Source: an uncultured Clostridia bacterium
GTDB taxonomy: Bacteria; Bacillota; Clostridia; Oscillospirales; Acutalibacteraceae
Direction: 5' to 3'
NCBI GenBank assembly: GCA_946186535.1
Contig: CAMHNT010000058.1
Coordinates: 1 to 10,465, forward strand
Length of the DNA: 10,465 nt
The translations under genes were made by a program, and so were the position numbers. The notes below the pieces were generated by a model, which made no database searches, was not told the origin of the DNA, and worked only from the letters and a program-made list of their open reading frames with translations. Below are positions 1 to 6,136 of the stretch, in pieces (the first letter of the stretch is position 1; every line of letters begins with the position of its first letter).

Positions 1-62
1 GATAAAAATCTACTGCGCATCTTCGGCACAATCTCTGTGCGGTATTGCCTTAAAGTATAAAA
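1..62. other. Left-edge intergenic stretch with a small hairpin
   Basis: This is the DNA just downstream of the minus-strand ylmC gene. It contains a 5-bp inverted repeat, GCACA and TGTGC, at 26-40 with a 5-nt loop. No open frame with a ribosome binding site is visible. Read on the minus strand, the hairpin is followed by a T-rich run near positions 4-9, about 17 nt beyond the stem, so it is a poor intrinsic terminator. It could instead be the end of a dispersed intergenic repeat or the leader of a gene beyond the edge. The window cuts it off, so no firm call is possible. Confidence 0.3.
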
Positions 63-335
63 TCAGAATATTATTCTCTTTTTCCTTGTTCTCCTCCTGG
101 GTGTACAATTCACAAGTATGGTATCCTCACCAATAAGACGGATATCCGCCCACGGAATTACGATATCGTCGTGCCTTCCGAGAATACCGAAAAGCTTAGG
201 TCTGCCGTAAATTATAATGGAAACAAGGCAGGCTGTTTTTGTATCTATTTCGACATCGTCAACGCACCCCAGACGTACTCCGTCAGATTCGTTTATTACC
301 TCTTTATGTCGTAGCTCGGCAATTCTGCAAGCCAT
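63..335 (-). CDS. ylmC: YlmC/YmxH family PRC-barrel sporulation protein
   Basis: This is a 90-residue PRC-barrel protein of the YlmC/YmxH type, a small conserved family in spore-forming Bacillota. The family is linked to sporulation by name and neighbourhood, and its biochemical role is not established. The match rests on the N-terminal block RIAELRHKEVIN (residues 4-15), the central GCVDDVEID (23-31) and the signature DDIVIPWADIRLIGEDTILV (56-75), followed by a basic tail, RRRTRKK (80-86). The frame can be extended to a TTG at 365, but the ATG at 333-335 is preceded by GAGGGG at 7-nt spacing and begins right where the family fold starts, so I chose it. The gene is divergent from the MATE gene. 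A TATAAT match on the minus strand at 380-385 could be its -10 box, but no good -35 accompanies it. Confidence 0.85.
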   Translation of the reverse strand: MACRIAELRHKEVINESDGVRLGCVDDVEIDTKTACLVSIIIYGRPKLFGILGRHDDIVIPWADIRLIGEDTILVNCTPRRRTRKKRIIF

Positions 336-435
336 GTCAACACCCCTCGCTGCATAATTTATCAATATGTGAATAATACATTATATTCATATTTTCCGCA
401 AAAAATTCTTTAAGATTTCAAAAATAGCAAGAATG

Positions 436-444
436 TGTTATAAT
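436..444 (+). promoter_or_regulatory. Extended -10 promoter for the MATE gene
   Basis: The extended -10 motif TGTTATAAT lies at 436-444. A weak -35 candidate, TTTCAA, sits at 416-421 with a 17-bp spacer. Transcription would start near 451 and leave a leader of about 74 nt before the ATG at 525. An extended -10 needs less help from the -35, so this is plausible, but it rests on motif matching alone. Confidence 0.5.
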
Positions 445-524
445 TCAGCCGAATTGTAGTAGAATTCCGGAGAATTTTTTCTTATTATACTAATTAGAAA
501 AAACAGAAAAACGAGGTGAAATGT

Positions 525-1934
525 ATGAACACTGATTTGGAAAAGAAGGAGCTTGCCGAGACCGGAGCCGGAAGCAAACCGCAAGAAAAAAAGGACGTAG
601 TCGACATAAACACTCCCCTAATAAAGCTGGCATTTCCCGTATTTGTTCAGGCACTTCTGTCGCTTCTGATAGGTTATGCCGATTCGCTTATGCTGACAAG
701 ATATTCCGACACGGCGGTCGGTGCGGTCGGAAACGCAAATCAGATTATCGGATTTTTAACTCTTGCGTTTACGATCATTTCGAGTGCGACGGGCGTAGTT
801 GTCTCGCAGTATCTCGGAGCAAAAGCTCTTGACAAGATAAGCAAGATTTACACAGTCTCGATAGCGTTCAATCTTGTTCTCAGCGTTACGATAAGTGCGA
901 TAGTATTTTTCGGAAGCACGGCACTTCTCCGGCTCATGCAGCTTCCGGATGAGATGATGCCGGATGCTGTGAGCTACATGAAGCTTGTCGGAGGGTTTAT
1001 ATTTCTGGAAGCGCTGACGGAAACGTTCTATCAGATTCTGAGAAGCAACGGAAAGGTCGTTTTCGGAATGATAATAGCTCTCATCACAAATATACTGAAC
1101 ATCGCAGGAAACTATCTGTTCCTTTACGGACCGCTTAAAAACTTCGGACTCGGTGCTACAGGAGTTGCGGTTTCAAGCGTATTCAGCAGATTTATTGCCC
1201 TTGTTGTTATTGTAGTATATTTTCACTTCAGAATAGAGGGCAATATATCAGTAAAGTACCTTTCGCCTTTCCCGAAGGATATTCTGAAAAGTCTCATCAA
1301 GCTCGGAATACCGACGGCAGGGGAAAATATTTCCTACAATATTTCTCAGATAATAATATCCGCTTTTGTCAACACAATGGGAATCGTTGCTATCAATACA
1401 AAGATATACTGCGGGACGCTGACTAACTTTTCGTATCTGTATTCGATATCGGTTGCAATGGCGACTCAGATTATAGTCGGGCATGCCGTCGGCGCAGGCA
1501 ATTACGATTTCGCATACAGGCGTGTATACAAATCTATCTTGCCTTCGATAATTGTTTCGGTCGGTATCGCCGTCACAAACCTTCTGCTGTCCCCCGTCAC
1601 GCTTTCGATTTTTACCGACAATCCCGAATCGGTTTCGCTCGGCAGAGAGGTAATGCTTGTAGCAGTATTCCTCGAAATCGGCAGAACCTGCAACCTTGTT
1701 GTCATAAATTCAATGAGAGCGGCAGGCGACGTAAAATTTCCTACGTACCTCGGAATTGCTTCAATGTGGGGTATTTCGGTGCTGTTTGCTTACCTGCTTG
1801 GAATCGTGTTCGGAATGGGACTTGTCGGAGTATGGATTGCAATGGCGGCAGATGAAATTCTGCGTGGAATCGTTGTTATTGTACGGTGGCAGAGGGGTTC
1901 ATGGAGAAACAAGAGTGTGGTTGAAAAAATTTAA
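525..1934 (+). CDS. MATE family multidrug/cation antiporter
   Basis: This is a 469-residue inner-membrane transporter of the multidrug and toxic compound extrusion family. These proteins export drugs or metabolites in exchange for Na+ or H+. The sequence shows a charged cytoplasmic N-terminus (about residues 1-27) and then many hydrophobic segments that fit the usual 12 helices in two MatE repeats. The loop motif RSNGK (173-177) in the first half corresponds to RAAGD (398-402) in the second, as expected of the internal duplication. Length is normal for the family. The frame could begin at a GTG at 516, but the ATG at 525 has GAGGTG at 513-518 with 6-nt spacing, and the upstream codons overlap that site. 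The gene is probably monocistronic, with a promoter at 436-444 and a terminator at 1945-1987. The substrate cannot be predicted. Confidence 0.93.
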   Translation: MNTDLEKKELAETGAGSKPQEKKDVVDINTPLIKLAFPVFVQALLSLLIGYADSLMLTRYSDTAVGAVGNANQIIGFLTLAFTIISSATGVVVSQYLGAKALDKISKIYTVSIAFNLVLSVTISAIVFFGSTALLRLMQLPDEMMPDAVSYMKLVGGFIFLEALTETFYQILRSNGKVVFGMIIALITNILNIAGNYLFLYGPLKNFGLGATGVAVSSVFSRFIALVVIVVYFHFRIEGNISVKYLSPFPKDILKSLIKLGIPTAGENISYNISQIIISAFVNTMGIVAINTKIYCGTLTNFSYLYSISVAMATQIIVGHAVGAGNYDFAYRRVYKSILPSIIVSVGIAVTNLLLSPVTLSIFTDNPESVSLGREVMLVAVFLEIGRTCNLVVINSMRAAGDVKFPTYLGIASMWGISVLFAYLLGIVFGMGLVGVWIAMAADEILRGIVVIVRWQRGSWRNKSVVEKI

Positions 1935-1944
1935 GGTATCATAT

Positions 1945-1987
1945 AACGGCATATCCGAGAACGTACCGGATATGCCGTTTGTTATTT
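1945..1987 (+). terminator. Rho-independent terminator after the MATE gene
   Basis: A perfect 13-bp stem pairs AACGGCATATCCG (1945-1957) with CGGATATGCCGTT (1967-1979) around a 9-nt loop. It is followed by the T-rich stretch TGTTATTT and starts 10 nt after the stop codon. The stem is strong and the T-tract interrupted. It isolates the MATE gene from the downstream cassette. Confidence 0.8.
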
Positions 1988-2052
1988 AGCACAATTTTTA
2001 TATATGATTTTTATGGAAAAAGTAGAAATTTGTCTCCCAAGCTCCAATCTTC

Positions 2053-2080
2053 TTGAAACAAGAAAAAAATGTGCTATAAT
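2053..2080 (+). promoter_or_regulatory. Sigma-A promoter of the three-gene cassette
   Basis: A -35 TTGAAA (2053-2058) and a -10 TATAAT (2075-2080) are separated by 16 bp. The TGC just before the -10 makes it an extended -10 as well. This is the best promoter match in the window. Transcription would begin near 2087, giving a leader of about 90 nt. That leader contains an AT-only inverted repeat, TATATAT at 2129-2135 with ATATATA at 2143-2149, of unknown importance. The rest of the 1988-2176 gap shows no further gene. Confidence 0.7.
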
Positions 2081-2176
2081 ATTATAAACTTTTTCGAGGG
2101 TGTTATTTTTAAATAATTACGCTTAACTTATATATTCTAATGATATATATTATTTCATACATAGGAGAGTTTATAT

Positions 2177-2584
2177 ATGAGAGATTATAAAAACAACAAA
2201 ATTCCCACAGCAAGAATGACTAATTTAACCTCATCCAGAACATCCGACGATTTAGAAAAGGATTACTACTCCATAAAAGGAGGCTATTATTACATTTTGG
2301 AAGTAGCTCGCAAGGTAACTCCGGAAAACAGAGCAAAATTTGCGCTTGACGAAAGACGCGTAATTAACGGAGAGGAAAGAATCGTTTCGGTTCACAGGCT
2401 GTATGTAAGCAAAGTAGTCTGCGGAAACAAAAGATACGAGCTTCACTGTATCGGCACTGACCGCTGCGGACAAAGAGTGGACGGAACGTACTTTTTTTAT
2501 CAGACTCCAAAGTTTTCGGACGACAGAGACAACTTTATTCTTTCAATAACTCCCGATGACAGATCATTCGGAAACAGACGATAA
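2177..2584 (+). CDS. Hypothetical protein, 135 residues, first gene of cassette
   Basis: I do not recognise this protein. The start is well supported: ATG at 2177 is preceded by AGGAGAG (2163-2169) at 7-nt spacing and lies downstream of a consensus promoter. The first 30 residues are polar and look disordered. From about residue 31 the alternation of aromatic and hydrophobic residues (YYSIKGGYYYILEV, 30-43; then HRLYVSKVV, 73-81; then GTYFFYQ, 103-109) suggests a compact beta-rich domain. Cysteines fall at 82, 91 and 97, but the spacing is not a known zinc motif. There is no signal peptide or membrane segment, so it is probably cytoplasmic. It ends 41 bp before the nuclease-like gene and probably shares its transcript. 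It could be an accessory or regulatory partner of that gene, but nothing in the sequence shows this. Confidence 0.75.
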   Translation: MRDYKNNKIPTARMTNLTSSRTSDDLEKDYYSIKGGYYYILEVARKVTPENRAKFALDERRVINGEERIVSVHRLYVSKVVCGNKRYELHCIGTDRCGQRVDGTYFFYQTPKFSDDRDNFILSITPDDRSFGNRR

Positions 2585-2625
2585 TTTATTTTAAATTGCA
2601 AAGAAACAAGGAGGATTCATTTTCA

Positions 2626-3882
2626 ATGGAAGATGTACAGATAGACAGCGTAACATTAGACAAGATTACCGACATCTTCAATAAGGAGCGTGAAATTGAC
2701 AGATCAACCGGAAGGAAATTCAATGTGTTTAATATTGCTGACATTGAACGAAAAGAGGTCAAAATGTGTCTTGTTCTAAGAAATCTTCTTGACCCCAACG
2801 GCTCTCACCAACAGGGCAGCTTTTTCCTTGAAAGCTTTTGCAGGACGGTTCTGAACCTCGGTTCGGAGGAACTGACGAATGACGAATTAAGGAAAGCAAG
2901 GGTAAAAAACGAATATTCGATACACAAATCAAAACGCAGGATCGACATTGTCATCATCACGCCCAGCCGTTTCATTCCTATCGAGGTCAAGATCAAAGCT
3001 AAAGACGAGGAAAGACAATGCTTTGATTACTACGAGGAATCCCTCAGCCAAAATGACAAAAATGCTGTTGTGTTCTATCTGACTCCGGACGGAAGCCCTC
3101 CGTCCGAGGTGAGCTTGGCGGAACTATCAGAGGATTCCAAGAATATCACGGACAAAAAAGGCAGCGGAAAGATTCGCTGTATTTCGTTCAGAGACGATAT
3201 TTCCCAATTTTTATCGGACTGCATTGCCGACAGGAAAATCAATTCCGTCCCTCCCGTCCGTGAGGTTCTCGTACAGCTGCTCGATACCGTCAGGGCAATA
3301 TCCGGTTATGACCGTTCAAGCGAGCTGACGGAAAAAATCAAAGAGGTTATTCCGAAGGAAATAAATCTCAAGTCACTGAGCGAGGATAAGAAAAATTATT
3401 TTCTCAATGAAACAATGAAAAAATTTCTCGAAAGAGAAAATCTTCCGAAAAGCGACCCGAGAATAATCAATGAAATTGAAAACTTGCACAATTGGAAATA
3501 CCGTCTTTCAAACGACATCGGCAAAACCTCAAACGGCGAAAGCATTTCCGTTTCAATCAACGTTGACGTGGATGAGTTCAACGCATATTGGGGCATGACG
3601 CTTAAAACCTGCAGAAACAAACGCTACGACGACAAGCTGATGAGCATCGATCCGGAGGTGGGCGATCCTGAGGTAAAGAGAATTATAGATGAGAAAATAG
3701 GCGATGATCACGGAAGAGAGAACACATGGATCTTCAAGGAGGAACGTTTTAAGATATTAAAGCCCGAAACCATTGATTTTTACAGACTTCTTATCCCCGG
3801 CGAGCTTGACGCACTTGTTGATGAAGCAGTCGACGATTTGGACAGAATATTCAAAAAGTATCTAACACTGCTTTCCGATTAA
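2626..3882 (+). CDS. PD-(D/E)XK nuclease superfamily protein (PDDEXK_4 type)
   Basis: This 418-residue protein has a predicted restriction-endonuclease-like fold near its N-terminus. The motifs, in order, are a helix with E44 (RKEVKMCLVLRNLLDP, 42-57), D107 in RRIDIVII, and E120-V-K122 in IPIEVKIKA. These form the D...ExK metal-binding catalytic set. Q131 and Y135 then form a QxxxY motif like that of RecB/Cas4-type nucleases. The layout matches the Pfam PDDEXK_4 family as I remember it. All predicted catalytic residues are present, so it should be active on DNA or RNA, substrate unknown. Residues from about 145 to 418 are charged, probably helical, and unrecognised. The frame opens at a TTG at 2596, but the ATG at 2626 follows AAGGAGGA (2608-2615) and is the better start. 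It lies 41 bp after the 135-residue gene. Proteins of this family often occur in accessory or defence-type regions, but the role here is inferred. Confidence 0.8.
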   Translation: MEDVQIDSVTLDKITDIFNKEREIDRSTGRKFNVFNIADIERKEVKMCLVLRNLLDPNGSHQQGSFFLESFCRTVLNLGSEELTNDELRKARVKNEYSIHKSKRRIDIVIITPSRFIPIEVKIKAKDEERQCFDYYEESLSQNDKNAVVFYLTPDGSPPSEVSLAELSEDSKNITDKKGSGKIRCISFRDDISQFLSDCIADRKINSVPPVREVLVQLLDTVRAISGYDRSSELTEKIKEVIPKEINLKSLSEDKKNYFLNETMKKFLERENLPKSDPRIINEIENLHNWKYRLSNDIGKTSNGESISVSINVDVDEFNAYWGMTLKTCRNKRYDDKLMSIDPEVGDPEVKRIIDEKIGDDHGRENTWIFKEERFKILKPETIDFYRLLIPGELDALVDEAVDDLDRIFKKYLTLLSD

Positions 3883-3897
3883 AATATTTAATCTTTT
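3877..3897 (+). terminator. Weak AT-rich hairpin at the end of the nuclease gene
   Basis: GATTAAA (3877-3883) pairs with TTTAATC (3887-3893) around a 3-nt loop and is followed by TTTT. The stem overlaps the stop codon. With only one G-C pair at each end it would be a leaky terminator at best, perhaps lowering read-through into the phosphatase gene. It may be chance in AT-rich DNA. Confidence 0.25.
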
Positions 3898-3917
3898 AAT
3901 CAGAAATCGGTATAAAT

Positions 3918-3932
3918 ATTGACGCTGTCAAT
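3918..3932 (+). promoter_or_regulatory. Small inverted repeat before the phosphatase gene
   Basis: ATTGAC (3918-3923) and GTCAAT (3927-3932) form a 6-bp inverted repeat with a 3-nt loop. It ends directly before the ribosome binding site AAGGGAGG (3934-3941). It could be an operator or an RNA hairpin affecting translation. A TATAAA at 3911-3916 could serve as a -10 for an internal promoter, but no convincing -35 accompanies it. Confidence 0.3.
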
Positions 3933-3946
3933 TAAGGGAGGTTTCT

Positions 3947-4966
3947 ATGAACGTATTCATTTATTCACGAGAGGAAGCTGAAAAGCTTATCGCTCAAAAA
4001 AATTTTCCGAAAAATACGGCGGTTGTAAGCTTTTATGACGATATCCTCAAACATATCGACGAGGATTATAAACCCGTAGACTACTCAAAAATCGGCTGTA
4101 ACGTAATTTATTCTCAGATAAGAGATATCGACATATCCTTCCTTGAAGAGGAGGGACTCTGCTACGACGATTATTTCCCCGACGCCGACAGAGTTGCGTT
4201 ATTTATCTACAAAGCATACAAACAAGGCAGGGATATAGTATGTCAGTGCGAGCACGGTCAAAGCAGAAGCGCAGCTTGTGCGGCGGCTGTCAGAGAGCAT
4301 TTCTCCCACGACGGCATAAAAATATTCACCGACTACAGATATTGTCCGAATCCAATGGTTTATCATAAGATTTTCGATGCATTGGAGAATGTCAGGATTT
4401 ACTATAAAAGTATGTTCTACTATCATGCAAAAAAGGATTTTATAAGATCCCGTATAGGCAAGTATTGCAATTATGACGAGCTTTTCGGCAGCCTGAGTGT
4501 TGACGGCAGAATTGCATGTATCAACTCAAAAAAGGAATTTGAAACATTTTTGCTCGGCAACAATCTGTTATGCGAATCTGTTACGGCTGCCGTTAATTCC
4601 TTTAAAGGCGGCAATCCCTTTCCTTTTCTTTCGCTTCACCTGACAGATTCCGTGACAGGCTATTGCGGACCGTTACCTATAAAGCTCATCAACGAGCATA
4701 AGTATATATGCGAAAAAATAAGTACCTCCATGTGGCTTTTTGACGGCAGTATCAAGGCGGAACGAAATAACAGCGGTACATTGCAGAAGAAAGAAATATA
4801 CTTCGGCAGAAGCTTTGACAGCTTTGATGTAAAGGAATGTGATGTACTCGGAACTATGCTCTGGGACGAGCGCAACAAGGAGCTAATAATCTCTCCGCTG
4901 ATTATAACCAATATTGTTTTTGAGCAATACTCTTATTTCAGCGGCAAGAGGAGACGGAGACTGTAA
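3947..4966 (+). CDS. Dual-specificity-phosphatase-like protein with unknown C-terminal domain
   Basis: This 339-residue protein carries a cysteine-dependent phosphatase domain in about its first 150 residues. The P-loop CEHGQSR at 101-107, followed by Ser108, is an intact C-x5-R signature with catalytic Cys101 and phosphate-binding Arg107. Asp60 or Asp62, in RDIDIS, is the likely general acid. The helix after the P-loop (SAACAAAVREHF) and the following YRYCPNPMVYHKIFDAL fit a dual-specificity-type fold. The substrate may be phosphoprotein, nucleotide or RNA and cannot be told from the sequence. Residues from about 165 to 339 contain a mixed alpha/beta region I do not recognise, ending in a basic tail (KRRRRL). 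ATG at 3947 has AAGGGAGG at 5-nt spacing, so the start is secure. It lies 64 bp after the nuclease-like gene in the same direction and ahead of a strong terminator, so it is probably the last gene of the cassette, possibly with extra internal control. Confidence 0.75.
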   Translation: MNVFIYSREEAEKLIAQKNFPKNTAVVSFYDDILKHIDEDYKPVDYSKIGCNVIYSQIRDIDISFLEEEGLCYDDYFPDADRVALFIYKAYKQGRDIVCQCEHGQSRSAACAAAVREHFSHDGIKIFTDYRYCPNPMVYHKIFDALENVRIYYKSMFYYHAKKDFIRSRIGKYCNYDELFGSLSVDGRIACINSKKEFETFLLGNNLLCESVTAAVNSFKGGNPFPFLSLHLTDSVTGYCGPLPIKLINEHKYICEKISTSMWLFDGSIKAERNNSGTLQKKEIYFGRSFDSFDVKECDVLGTMLWDERNKELIISPLIITNIVFEQYSYFSGKRRRRL

Positions 4967-4991
4967 CGCTATAATGCATATAATACAGCAG

Positions 4992-5024
4992 CAACCCACG
5001 TATCAAAATACGTGGGTTGTTTTT
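4992..5024 (+). terminator. Strong intrinsic terminator between convergent genes
   Basis: A perfect 12-bp stem pairs CAACCCACGTAT (4992-5003) with ATACGTGGGTTG (5008-5019) around a CAAA loop and is followed by five Ts. It ends the plus-strand cassette 25 nt after the phosphatase stop. The minus-strand pfkA stop lies 10 nt to its right, so the same stem could also stop pfkA transcripts, although the T-run on that strand is poor. Confidence 0.9.
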
Positions 5025-5033
5025 AACAGAAAA

Positions 5034-6110
5034 TCACTCACCGAAGCTGATCCCCAGATCCTTTGCCGCCTGTACAACAGGGCTGTCGGCAGGAACTGCC
5101 TTGAGCTTTCCTGCAATTTCGGAAAGCGGAATCGCAACGATATCCTGACCCTTAAGAGCTACCATTTTGCCGTAGTCCTTGTTGATGATAAGGTTAGCCG
5201 CTGCAACACCGAAACGTGTACAGATAAAACGGTCATAAGCGTCTGGACTTCCACCTCTCTGGAAGTGACCTGGAACGGTAACTCTTGTTTCCTGGCCTGT
5301 TGCCTCCTGAATTTCCGCGGCGATCTTGTAGGAAATCGACGGATACGCAAGCTCTGCGATCGCCTGCTTCTTCTTTTTCTTCGGAAGAGCGGCAATATCC
5401 TTAGAGATAGCGCCTTCGGCAACTGCGAGAATGGAGAAATTCTTTCCCTCTTTGTTCCTCTTCTGTACGGTTTCAATTACGGAATTTATATCGTAAGGGA
5501 TCTCCGGAATAAGAATGACGTCTGCGCCGCCTGCGATACCTGCATAAAGCGTGAGCCAGCCAACCTTATGACCCATAACCTCAACGATAAATACTCTTCC
5601 GTGAGAGGTTGCCGTTGTGTGGATACAGTCGATAACGTGAGTTGCGATATCGACTGCCGACTGGAAGCCGAAGGTCATATCCGTCCCCCAAAGGTCGTTG
5701 TCTATAGTTTTCGGAAGCGACACAACATTCAGTCCCTCTTCCGAAAGAAGGTTAGCCGTTTTCTGAGTTCCGTTGCCACCGAGAACAACGAGACAGTCAA
5801 GCTTCATCTTTCTGTAGTTCTCCTTCATCGATTCAACCTTGTCGACAAGATTCTCGTCAATAACTCTCATGAGCTTGAAAGGCTGGCGCGACGTGCCGAG
5901 AATAGTTCCGCCCATTGTGAGAATACCGGAAAGATCCTCTCTTTTCAGCTCCTTGCATTCGCCGTAGATAAGACCTCTGTAGCCGTCGATGATACCGATA
6001 ATCTGAACATCGTCTCCGTAATGGTTGTAGAGAGTTTTCGCAACGCCTCTGATACTTGCATTCAAACCCTGACAATCTCCGCCGCTCGTTAAAATACCTA
6101 TTCTTTTCAT
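5034..6110 (-). CDS. pfkA: 6-phosphofructokinase
   Basis: This 358-residue cytoplasmic enzyme phosphorylates fructose 6-phosphate to the 1,6-bisphosphate in glycolysis. Visible motifs are the N-terminal GILTSGGDCQGLNASIRG (5-22), GGNGT (111-115), PKTIDND (133-139) with catalytic Asp137, VEVMGH (176-181), and the C-terminal sugar-phosphate site GHFQRGGSPDAYDR (281-294). By family knowledge, Gly114 (E. coli Gly104) favours ATP over PPi, whereas Lys134 (E. coli Gly124) is typical of PPi-type and some actinobacterial ATP-type enzymes. Asn113 replaces the usual Asp103. The length exceeds the roughly 320 residues of classical bacterial ATP-PFKs and suits the long, mixed-specificity clade. ATP is the likelier donor, but this needs an assay. 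The ATG follows AAAGGTGG with good spacing. The gene lies 26 bp downstream of ppk and is probably co-transcribed with it. Confidence 0.95.
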   Translation of the reverse strand: MKRIGILTSGGDCQGLNASIRGVAKTLYNHYGDDVQIIGIIDGYRGLIYGECKELKREDLSGILTMGGTILGTSRQPFKLMRVIDENLVDKVESMKENYRKMKLDCLVVLGGNGTQKTANLLSEEGLNVVSLPKTIDNDLWGTDMTFGFQSAVDIATHVIDCIHTTATSHGRVFIVEVMGHKVGWLTLYAGIAGGADVILIPEIPYDINSVIETVQKRNKEGKNFSILAVAEGAISKDIAALPKKKKKQAIAELAYPSISYKIAAEIQEATGQETRVTVPGHFQRGGSPDAYDRFICTRFGVAAANLIINKDYGKMVALKGQDIVAIPLSEIAGKLKAVPADSPVVQAAKDLGISFGE

Positions 6111-6136
6111 TTTAATCCACCTTTCTTGTACTTATA

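Noticed and set aside
2177..3882. Toxin-antitoxin pair (135-residue protein plus nuclease)
   Set aside because: Neither protein matches a known toxin or antitoxin family, the genes do not overlap, and the nuclease-like protein is much larger than usual toxins.
5159..5476. Arginine-rich minus-strand frame inside pfkA
   Set aside because: It is an out-of-frame reading of pfkA. The arginine richness comes from the frame shift, with no independent start signal.
4914..6092. Plus-strand open frame of 392 codons
   Set aside because: It lies antisense to pfkA, whose protein is unambiguous, has no matching family and no ribosome binding site, and would read through the terminator at 4992-5024.
5034..6110. 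Calling the PFK PPi-dependent
   Set aside because: Lys134 fits, but the key Asp of PPi enzymes is replaced by Gly114, which by family knowledge favours ATP.
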